26,060 bases of DNA. Source: a virus. This document shows, piece by piece, positions 20,861-26,060 of the stretch. Location: IMG/VR virus record IMGVR_UViG_3300006917_000131, positions 1-26,060 of that record. One strand, 5' to 3'. Position 1 is the stretch's first letter. Every line of letters starts with the position of its first letter. The translations under genes were made by a program, and so were the position numbers. Under the pieces are notes generated by a model, which was given only the letters and a program-made list of their open reading frames with translations, was not told the origin of the DNA and did not search any database.

Positions 20861-21316
20861 TTAGTCGCTGTCGAACGCCCAAGCCCCCAGGTCATCAACT
20901 GCCGATTCGATGGTATCGTAGTCGCCTTTCTCGATCCCCTTCTTGCCTTTGGCTTCAGCATCTCTGAGCCATTCCTTGTGCCATTTCACGGCATCGGTTT
21001 CGGTGTAGAGCCTATCTTCAATATTCGCCTTGCCTTTGGGTGTCTTGGCACTGGCGAGTTTTTCCTTGAGTTTGACTACCAGACGTTCCATCTTGGCTAT
21101 TTTCTTCTTGAAGATCTTGACCATATTGGCGAAGTCCTTTTTTACATAAGCCAGATCCTCTGCGCTCGGGGCTTCGTCCTCGACCCACTTTGCTTCTTCG
21201 ATTTCAGCGTTGGTACGGCGTGGCCCGCCGGCTGGTCCTGATGCCGAACCCTTCGCCTCGTCCAAAATCTTTTGCGCCGATTCGATCAGCCCCTGGTATT
21301 CTTTGAATAGTTTCAT
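20861..21316 (-). CDS. Putative internal head protein (151 aa), coiled coil
   Basis: The ATG at 21316 has ribosome site CAGGAGCACGGG, matching the leaders of the genes at 19793 and 19286. The protein starts M-K-L-F-K-E-Y-Q-G-L-I-E-S-A-Q-K-I-L-D-E then A, with LIE (10-12) and LDE (18-20) as candidate cuts. Residues 60-105 form a Lys-rich coiled coil (M-V-K-I-F-K-K-K-I-A-K-M-E-R-L-V-V-K-L-K-E-K-L), followed by an acidic end (D-D-L-G-A-W-A-F-D-S-D). It is the first gene of this minus-strand group, diverging from the plus-strand gene at 21400. No family is recognised. Confidence 0.75.
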   Translation of the reverse strand: MKLFKEYQGLIESAQKILDEAKGSASGPAGGPRRTNAEIEEAKWVEDEAPSAEDLAYVKKDFANMVKIFKKKIAKMERLVVKLKEKLASAKTPKGKANIEDRLYTETDAVKWHKEWLRDAEAKGKKGIEKGDYDTIESAVDDLGAWAFDSD

Positions 21317-21399
21317 CCCGTGCTCCTGTGTGTGTGTTTCCCGTGATACTCTATATATAGTATTCCTCTTCCTACATAGGGGTGGAGGACCGCATCCAC
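21317..21399. promoter_or_regulatory. Divergent intergenic region with an 18-nt near-palindrome
   Basis: ATACTCTATATATAGTAT (about 21344-21361) is nearly self-complementary and lies between divergent genes. It could hold overlapping promoters or an operator. Neither a clear TTGACY/TATAAT pair nor an exact CATAAATA is present. Confidence 0.35.
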
Positions 21400-22482
21400 A
21401 TGGACAAGAAACCACAGCAAACAAACCCAAGAATCTCTTTGCGAGAACTGCCTCGGACCATACACCCTGGAGCCGCACCCGTGAACCCACCGACCAGATG
21501 GAACCCCACCACCACCATAATCTACGATTGGGCACCCGTCGAGATTCCCGAGGTGAAGGCCAAACTGGACCAGGTTCGTGCGGAGCCCTATATCCTGGTG
21601 TATCAGAATATTGATCCTGATTCGGCAAAGACCGGCATCATTAATCCCGATCTCATCATTCGTGAGATACGGGCAAAGCACGGGGAGAATCCGGGTGGCT
21701 GGGGAATGCTGGACTACGAGGAACCGTTTGACCGTGTGCTACAGAGCGGACCCGACAATCCTGAATACGGCAAGTGCACCAAATCCATGCTCGGTGCACT
21801 GGAAGCCGTGCGCCAGGCGTTCCCCCGTGTGCGTTGGACCTACTACGGAATGCCGGGCCTGTCGTACTGGCCTGGTGGAAAACTCTGGGCCTTTGCGGAC
21901 GAAGGGGCACGGCAGGCAGAGATTGAACGGCAAATCGTAGCCTATGGTTCGGTCTTACGGGAACTGGATTGGTATTCCCCGTGCGTGTACGATGTGTACG
22001 ACCTGAACCGGTTCGGGCAGCGGGAACAGGCCAGCCATCTGGTGAACGAACGGGAATACCGCCTGAGTCGGGTAGGTGTGGTTCGTGAACTACTGCGGCG
22101 TGAGGGATTGGGCCACCGTCCGGTACTGCCAGCCGTTTCACCGTTCTTTGCCCCTGGTGGGAATGCCGTGGAAAACCAACGGATTCCACCCGATGAACTC
22201 GTACGGGACCAGATCGCCCCGCTTGTGGCTGCCGGGTGTGACGGGGTTTGTATATGGTCTGCCGCCCAGTGGTACGGAGCCCAAGCCGTGCGCCCGGACG
22301 ATCCACGAAACAAGGCTCAGGCTCGGGTCCGCCCCGTGTTCACCCGTGACTACTTTGGTGGCACGGAACCCCAGTGGACCGATCCACAGACCCGGGTCAC
22401 GCTTTGGGCAGGATTGGGCAATGCCATTGCAGACATGGCTGTGGCTGCGGGTGCTGAATGGCGGCGACCTCGAACGGTCTAG
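21400..22482 (+). CDS. Glycoside-hydrolase-like protein (GH56-like TIM barrel suspected)
   Basis: ATG 21400 is chosen because GGTGGAGG lies 11 nt upstream; a GTG at 21382 is the alternative. The product is 360 residues. After a Pro-rich start, strand P-Y-I-L-V-Y-Q-N (63-70) is followed by W-G-M-L-D-Y-E-E-P-F (101-110), which resembles the catalytic D-W-E of GH56 hyaluronidases. Then come V-R-W-T-Y-Y-G-M-P-G (144-153) and a long helix leading to D-W-Y-S-P-C-V-Y-D (190-198). Late on are I-P-P-D-E-L-V near 262 and G-C-D-G-V-C-I-W-S-A (279-288), which look like the closing strands of a barrel. D105 and E107 are the candidate catalytic residues. A role in degrading a host surface or capsule polysaccharide is plausible. 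There is no signal peptide. The family is tentative. Confidence 0.72.
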   Translation: MDKKPQQTNPRISLRELPRTIHPGAAPVNPPTRWNPTTTIIYDWAPVEIPEVKAKLDQVRAEPYILVYQNIDPDSAKTGIINPDLIIREIRAKHGENPGGWGMLDYEEPFDRVLQSGPDNPEYGKCTKSMLGALEAVRQAFPRVRWTYYGMPGLSYWPGGKLWAFADEGARQAEIERQIVAYGSVLRELDWYSPCVYDVYDLNRFGQREQASHLVNEREYRLSRVGVVRELLRREGLGHRPVLPAVSPFFAPGGNAVENQRIPPDELVRDQIAPLVAAGCDGVCIWSAAQWYGAQAVRPDDPRNKAQARVRPVFTRDYFGGTEPQWTDPQTRVTLWAGLGNAIADMAVAAGAEWRRPRTV

Positions 22483-22498
22483 ACCAGGGATTCCGCTC

Positions 22499-23341
22499 TC
22501 AGTAGTTCATTATAAGAATTTCTGTTCCCTTGCTTGACTGCCGGTAGTCTGACCTGTTCCCGCTTCGTGTAGCCGCCGAACGGTACACGCTCTGCCGGTG
22601 CCAGCGGAACCGGTCTTCAGGATACAGGGTTCGCAAATCATCAAATTCATAATAACTCAGGGCAAACTTTCCCTGAATGCTCCCAAGGGTTCGGGCCAGG
22701 GTTTCGTGCTTTTCCCGTGGAAATTCTTTGCTGTAGTAGAACTCCTTGCTCCAGTACGGGGGATCGGCATAAAAGAATACCCCATCCCCATCGTGCTTGC
22801 GGATCAGGTCTTCACAGTCCAGATTCTCCACTCCCGTGGTCTTCTGTAGCCGCTCCAGAATTTCAGGTTTTTCTAGTTTACGCCGAAGGGTGTCCCACTT
22901 GGACGGATACTTGCCCCCTGCCTTGGTTTCGGTAAAGTACGGAACATTCGTGGCACTCAGAGGCGTGCCTGCGAAAACCTGGGTCTGTAGGTACAGGTAC
23001 TTGGTTGCCAGATCCAGATTGCCCAAGGCCATGTCCCGGTGCCAGCCTGTGTCCACGAACAATTCCCTTTGGTACGCCTTGTACCGTTCAGGATCGCTTT
23101 TGGGCGTGGCATTCATCTGCCGGAGCAGACCCGAGGGATCGGCACGGAAGCACTCCCAAACATTGGCGAGCAGGGGATTGTAATCGTTGTAGATCCGTTC
23201 GACGGCTCCGGCCACCTTGGGGCTCTTTACGAGTACCCAACCTGCTCCGCCGAAAACCTCCACATACTTGGTGAAGCCCACGGGAAACAGTGGGTCCATC
23301 CAACCCACATGGTGTGATTTACCGCCAATGTATGGAAACAC
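22499..23341 (-). CDS. dam: D12-class N6-adenine DNA methyltransferase (Dam-like)
   Basis: This 280-residue protein is close to the usual Dam length. Start P-Y-I-G-G-K-S (3-9), SAM motif I V-E-V-F-G-G-A-G (28-35), motif II Y-N-D-Y-N-P (51-56) and catalytic A-D-P-P-Y-W (192-197) are all present in the Dam (alpha) order. It transfers a methyl group to adenine N6, possibly at GATC as in T4 Dam, though the site cannot be proven from sequence alone. The start is 3 nt after the stop of the gene at 23345, and both are driven by the promoter at 24429-24456. It converges with the plus-strand gene ending at 22482. Confidence 0.92.
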   Translation of the reverse strand: MFPYIGGKSHHVGWMDPLFPVGFTKYVEVFGGAGWVLVKSPKVAGAVERIYNDYNPLLANVWECFRADPSGLLRQMNATPKSDPERYKAYQRELFVDTGWHRDMALGNLDLATKYLYLQTQVFAGTPLSATNVPYFTETKAGGKYPSKWDTLRRKLEKPEILERLQKTTGVENLDCEDLIRKHDGDGVFFYADPPYWSKEFYYSKEFPREKHETLARTLGSIQGKFALSYYEFDDLRTLYPEDRFRWHRQSVYRSAATRSGNRSDYRQSSKGTEILIMNY

Positions 23342-23344
23342 CCG

Positions 23345-24415
23345 TCACCGTACCCTTTCCCATAGTGCCGCAGGATTCTTAAGATTTTGTACCATGTTTT
23401 GTGGACAGCACGCAAAGGCTCCTTGGTGGTATCGAATCCACCAGTCCACCTGGGCCAGCCCTGAACGGCCAGACATGGAGATGCCGCACTGGATTTTTAT
23501 CCCTGTATCGAATACGGGTCGCATAACCACAGACTCCAATCGCAACCGGACCTGAGCCTCCTCTGCTCCAGGTATGTAGTACGCCTCTCCGGATTTCATG
23601 TATGCCAAGTACTGGGATTGCTCTGTGTGTCCAAGCATTTGGGCAAGTTTGCCTGGTGACTGTACCACTTCCCTACGGAATGCCCCTTCTACGAGCGGAG
23701 CCAACCCCCCGAACAACTCCTCCCGTTCCCTTTCAAAGGTCCGCTTGTGTTTTCCGTAGAAATTCCCAAAGACCCGCAGGTACTCCATGGGGAATTCGTC
23801 TGGTCGTTCTCTGGCGGTGATCGCATCCCGGTGTAGTACACGCTCACTTCCGTCACCGCAGGCTATTCGGTAGTGTTCCCCGGATTCCTTGCGAACAGAG
23901 TAGTGGGGCTTCCGGGGAAGCCACCAGCCCCCGTCCCGATCTACCTGATCCAGTAGTCGGGTCTTGACTCCCTGTAGCAACTGGTCGAATTCCCGTGGAC
24001 ACAGGAATCGGAACAGGTCTTGACCGTCTTGGTATCCCGGGAACAGTTCGCCGATTCCTAGATTTAATAGGTTTGTTCCATTAGATTTCACAGACACCCC
24101 ACCCACGGGATGCCCGACAAAAAGGATGTCGGCATGGGAGCCGTTGGAGTTCTGGTTCTGGTTTCCTTGCCAGCCTATACCAGTCACTGGGGCAAACCCC
24201 CGACGCCTCATGTCCCCCGTAACCGCATCACGAACAGATCGGGACAGGGCCAGATTCTTCTCCCATTGGGATTCGCCGTATTTCTGTATGGCAATTCCAC
24301 GGTATTCTTGTATTTTAGCGGTATTGGAATCTTCCAGTAGAGGGTACTGCTCCCCCCATGCCGCCAGCATTGGGAGTTCGGTGATGTACTTGGTGTGGTC
24401 GCTTCGTCCGCCCAT
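23345..24415 (-). CDS. Unknown protein upstream of dam, possible restriction-like nuclease
   Basis: This is a 356-residue protein. AGGAAC stands 7 nt before the ATG. Residues 75-120 hold G-I-G-W-Q-G-N-Q-N-Q-N-S, then S-H-A-D-I-L-F (D96) and G-G-V-S-V-K-S-N-G (S108, K110), which resembles a PD-(D/E)XK active site with Ser in place of the usual acidic residue. Later parts include a basic helix, K-R-T-F-E-R-E-R-E-E-L (229-239), and a beta-rich C-terminus with S-G-R-S-G-L-A-Q-V-D-W-W-I-R. The pairing with a Dam methyltransferase in one operon makes a restriction or DNA-binding function possible. No sequence family is firmly recognised. Confidence 0.72.
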   Translation of the reverse strand: MGGRSDHTKYITELPMLAAWGEQYPLLEDSNTAKIQEYRGIAIQKYGESQWEKNLALSRSVRDAVTGDMRRRGFAPVTGIGWQGNQNQNSNGSHADILFVGHPVGGVSVKSNGTNLLNLGIGELFPGYQDGQDLFRFLCPREFDQLLQGVKTRLLDQVDRDGGWWLPRKPHYSVRKESGEHYRIACGDGSERVLHRDAITARERPDEFPMEYLRVFGNFYGKHKRTFEREREELFGGLAPLVEGAFRREVVQSPGKLAQMLGHTEQSQYLAYMKSGEAYYIPGAEEAQVRLRLESVVMRPVFDTGIKIQCGISMSGRSGLAQVDWWIRYHQGAFACCPQNMVQNLKNPAALWERVR

Positions 24416-24428
24416 ATAGATGTTCCTT

Positions 24429-24456
24429 AGTATACTCTGTATCTCTCTAAGGTCAA
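24429..24456 (-). promoter_or_regulatory. Sigma70-like promoter for the dam pair
   Basis: The -35 is TTGACC (24456-24451), the spacer is 16 nt and the -10 is TATACT (24434-24429), 13 nt before the start codon. Confidence 0.7.
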
Positions 24457-24761
24457 GGGTAGAGGGGGAAAACGGTAAAGGTAAGAATTCTATAGGGGTT
24501 TCGGAGGGGCCCTCGGCGGCTCACCCCGAAAAATGGGGGTAAAAAAAGGCTAAAAAAAGGGGGTTAGCCGTGCGCTCTCGGGGAGCCTAGCCTACAGAGC
24601 ATCGGGGCCGGTAATTTTTAACATAATGAATGTTTTTAAAAACCTTCATGGGTCAGATTTTAACCTAATGAAACTTTCATTTCTATAATTTACTCTCGCC
24701 CAAACCTTCATCCCCCTCAAAAACAGCCCATGAAACTTCAGGAAGCCCTGATTTCCATATT
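24457..24761. other. Noncoding region between two operons
   Basis: No credible gene is seen here. The left part (24457-24600) is GC-rich with several G and C runs, a hairpin ACCCC/GGGGT near 24522-24540 and the terminator at 24541-24569. The right part (24615-24761) is AT-rich and holds the 31-bp-period array. Confidence 0.7.
24541..24569 (-). terminator. Rho-independent terminator
   Basis: On the minus strand, GGCTAA (24569-24564) pairs with TTAGCC (24553-24548) across a 10-nt loop and is followed by seven T (24547-24541). It would end the transcript of the genes at 24762-25377 before the dam promoter. Confidence 0.75.
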
Positions 24762-24773
24762 TTAAACCTTAAT
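24640..24773 (-). repeat. Five-unit array of an ATGAAGGTTT motif, about 31-bp period
   Basis: On the minus strand, units begin at 24773 (ATTAAGGTTT), 24741 (CTGAAGTTTC), 24711 (ATGAAGGTTT), 24680 (ATGAAAGTTT) and 24649 (ATGAAGGTTT), with steps of 32, 30, 31 and 31 nt. The filler between motifs is not conserved. The first unit overlaps the stop codon of the gene at 24762. One unit contains the palindrome ATGAAA-C-TTTCAT. The even spacing is about three helical turns, as for protein-binding iterons. Confidence 0.68.
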
Positions 24774-25091
24774 GTCCCCACCAGCCCCCGAAGGCCCAGC
24801 GATTCCCAGCACCCCGACACCCGCAACCGTTCGGCGGAACTCCAGTGCCTGTTTCTCGGCAGGTGGAGCGGGCGGGGGTTTCGGGGGGACGAAGGGAAAA
24901 CCTAAGAATCCTAGTTGCCGGGGCATGACCGCCCGTGGTCGTTGCTGTCCCCAACCGCCCCAGACCCGTGGGGGTGGAGGATTCATAGGGGCTTGGGGTG
25001 TGGGTGGCGATACAGCATTCAGGTGTGCCTTGCGAGCCGCTTCATGTGCCTGCCACTGGTCCCAGGACCACGCCTGCTTATTGGGGTCCAC
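24762..25091 (-). CDS. Pro-rich small protein (109 aa)
   Basis: It starts at GTG 25091, 14 nt inside the end of the zinc-ribbon gene, with AGGG 8 nt upstream. The N-terminus is helical (A-W-S-W-D-Q-W-Q-A-H-E-A-A-R-K-A), followed by a Pro-rich stretch (P-P-T-P-Q-A-P-M-N-P-P-P-P), then F-L-G-F-P-F-V-P-P-K-P-P-P-A-P-P and a Gly-rich end. It looks like a structural or adapter protein with a disordered middle. The opposite-strand frame over the same bases lacks a ribosome site and a believable start. No family is recognised. Confidence 0.6.
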   Translation of the reverse strand: MDPNKQAWSWDQWQAHEAARKAHLNAVSPPTPQAPMNPPPPRVWGGWGQQRPRAVMPRQLGFLGFPFVPPKPPPAPPAEKQALEFRRTVAGVGVLGIAGPSGAGGDIKV

Positions 25092-25377
25092 TGCGGAATC
25101 CCTTGTGGTCTAGTGCCCGGTCAATGTTTGCCCGTACTGCGGGGTTGTACCGTCCCAACTTTTTTCGGATGCCTTCCATGCGGGCTTTAAAACCGGAATC
25201 TGGTTTCACCGTCATGTCTACACCCATTGTGGGCGGTGTATCCCATGCCCGACGTTGGACCTTTCGCTTGCGGCACTGGGGACACGGTTTGCTCTGGGGT
25301 TCGTCACGGCGGGCGATAGGCAAGATCTCCTCCCACCGGTGCTGACACGCACTGCACTGGTAATCATAATTAGGCAT
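25078..25377 (-). CDS. FmdB-type zinc-ribbon protein
   Basis: This is a 99-residue protein. The start M-P-N-Y-D-Y-Q-C-S-A-C (residues 1-11) and the later C-P-Q-C give the two CxxC knuckles of FmdB-type zinc ribbons; the family usually begins M-P-x-Y-x-Y-x-C, which favours ATG 25377 over an in-frame ATG 12 nt upstream. The C-terminal part (G-F-K-A-R-M-E-G-I-R-K-K-L-G-R-Y-N-P) is basic and helical. Such proteins may regulate transcription or act as adapters; the role here is unknown. It is coupled to the Pro-rich gene. Confidence 0.82.
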   Translation of the reverse strand: MPNYDYQCSACQHRWEEILPIARRDEPQSKPCPQCRKRKVQRRAWDTPPTMGVDMTVKPDSGFKARMEGIRKKLGRYNPAVRANIDRALDHKGFRSGPQ

Positions 25378-25791
25378 AGGGTTTTCCATTCTTTGTTTAA
25401 TAAGGCGACCCGGGTATGTAGGCGACCGGAGGAAAACCTGGAATCCACTGGAAATCCAGCCGAATTTGGGACCGCTCGAAGCGCTCGTGCGGGGATTAGC
25501 GGCTAACTCGAAACCCTCGACGAGGCAGCCCTCGGGACGGCCAAAGAAAATTGGAAATTCCAGGGGTTTCCAGTAAAGTCTCCAGCCGGGCTCGCCGATA
25601 TTACACGTACGAGCGGGACGCCCGTACGCCCCCGACCCTAACAGGAGCCGAACCCTAGGTCCGATAATACGGGCGACCCCCGCAAAAATCCCATAACTCT
25701 CTGAAAAACAAGGACTTACGTCACTTTTGACCCCTGGACTTGACCTGGACGGCGATCCGGGGTATAATTGGGGGACAGAGATACTCTAGCC
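25378..25791. other. Noncoding region with inverted repeats upstream of the metallopeptidase
   Basis: I see no supported gene in these 414 nt. Imperfect palindromes TGGAAATCCAG (25449-25459) and TTGGAAATTCCAG (25551-25563) recur, with further CCAG copies to about 25585. The middle is GC-rich with several short inverted repeats around CGTACG. The right end holds two TTGACC boxes and the promoter below. Confidence 0.6.
25740..25768 (+). promoter_or_regulatory. Sigma70-like promoter for the metallopeptidase
   Basis: The -35 is TTGACC (25740-25745), the spacer is 17 nt and the -10 is a perfect TATAAT (25763-25768). A second TTGACC lies 13 nt upstream (25727-25732) in a direct repeat with TGGAC. 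Transcription should start near 25775, leaving a leader of only about 17 nt without a clear ribosome site. Confidence 0.85.
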
Positions 25792-26060
25792 ATGACCAAC
25801 CAGACCCAAAATCCTCAGTTCAATTCCGTGCGTGAAGCAACCGCCCGTCTCCTGGCCACCGAAAACATCACGGTGATCCAGGATCCCAAGGCGAAGACCG
25901 CCTACTTTGATCTTCGCTCCCGTGTGCTGGCCCTGCCCGTGTGGTCGGGCATGAGCAATGCCCAGTACGACATGCTCATCGGGCACGAGGTGGGCCATGC
26001 CCTGTACACGCCCAACGGCAACGGCGGATGGGTGGACCAGGCGAAGCGGATCGCTGCGGA
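25792..26060 (+). CDS. Zinc metallopeptidase-like phage protein, N-terminal part
   Basis: The frame from ATG 25792 is open to the window end (89 full codons). It contains I-T-V-I-Q-D-P-K-A-K-T-A-Y-F-D (25-39), R-V-L-A-L-P-V-W and then G-H-E-V-G-H-A-L-Y-T-P (residues 65-75), a classic HExxH zinc-binding motif. T4-like marine phages often carry such a putative peptidase, sometimes with a vWA-like domain behind it; its substrate is unknown. It is preceded by a strong promoter but no evident Shine-Dalgarno site. The C-terminus lies beyond the window. Confidence 0.85.
   Translation, partial: MTNQTQNPQFNSVREATARLLATENITVIQDPKAKTAYFDLRSRVLALPVWSGMSNAQYDMLIGHEVGHALYTPNGNGGWVDQAKRIAA

Noticed and set aside
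21382-21399. GTG start for the glycosidase-like gene
   Set aside because: The GTG lies inside the purine tract that serves as ribosome site for ATG 21400.
22476-22485. Perfect 10-nt palindrome GGTCTAGACC at the end of the glycosidase-like gene
   Set aside because: It is too short to form a useful terminator and has no U-tract; a single palindrome of this size may be chance.
24640-24773. CRISPR array
   Set aside because: Only about 10 nt are conserved per unit, too short for CRISPR repeats, and no cas gene is present.
24772-25113. Plus-strand frame of 113 codons over the Pro-rich gene
   Set aside because: Its composition follows the opposite strand and it has no start signal. The minus frame is coupled to the zinc-ribbon gene.
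25255-25506. Plus-strand frame entering the noncoding region
   Set aside because: It overlaps the zinc-ribbon gene antisense and has no motif or ribosome site.

Overview
The window is part of a T4-like myovirus genome. The evidence is a minus-strand block in the T4 order gp33 (late-transcription coactivator), gp59 (helicase loader) and gp32 (single-stranded DNA-binding protein), dense overlapping genes, TTGACY/TATAAT-type promoters beside T4-style late promoters (CATAAATA), and many proteins with T4 capsid-targeting N-termini. The host cannot be named from the sequence.

Layout. 1-1028: right-hand part of a DNA methyltransferase gene. 1033-1712: an RNA block downstream of gp32, with tRNA-Gln, an orphan tRNA 3' half, tRNA-Ser, tRNA-Ala, an odd Leu-anticodon tRNA and a complete tmRNA whose 5' end abuts the gp32 stop codon. 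1713-3579: gp32, gp59, gp33. 3710-6175 (+): a large virion protein with a GVTFG-repeat region. 6187-8122: a Cys-rich protein, an MGME1/RecB-like exonuclease, a small Pro/Lys-rich protein and an HNH endonuclease. 8196-18220: a tightly coupled operon of eleven genes. 18240-18464: a small gene. 18598-18780 (+): a Flp-type pilin-like gene with a strong terminator. 18861-21316: five more small minus-strand genes. 21400-22482 (+): a glycoside-hydrolase-like protein. 22499-24415: a Dam-type methyltransferase preceded by a possible nuclease. 24457-24761: a noncoding stretch with a terminator and a 31-bp-period repeat array. 24762-25377: a Pro-rich protein and a zinc-ribbon protein. 25792-26060 (+): start of a zinc metallopeptidase.

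The most unusual part is 8196-21316. Most of its larger proteins begin with, or contain, a motif like the T4 internal-protein capsid-targeting sequence (MKTYQEFIAE then A), with a prohead-protease-type site [L/I]-x-E. The largest (1131 aa) carries about ten such sites spaced through it and looks like a polyprotein to be cut inside the prohead. It includes a ParB/Srx-like domain and ends in an Arg/Lys tail. Neighbours carry a HAD phosphatase domain and a PD-(D/E)XK nuclease signature. A short W...YF...A..W module recurs in five of these proteins. I infer a large set of head-packaged proteins delivered with the genome; this is not shown directly by the sequence.

Regulation that can be read: TTGACY promoters drive gp33, gp32 plus the RNA block, HNH, the Dam pair and the metallopeptidase. 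CATAAATA late promoters precede several other genes. At 7279-7301 a late promoter sits inside a hairpin that would sequester the next gene's ribosome binding site, as in the T4 lysozyme gene.
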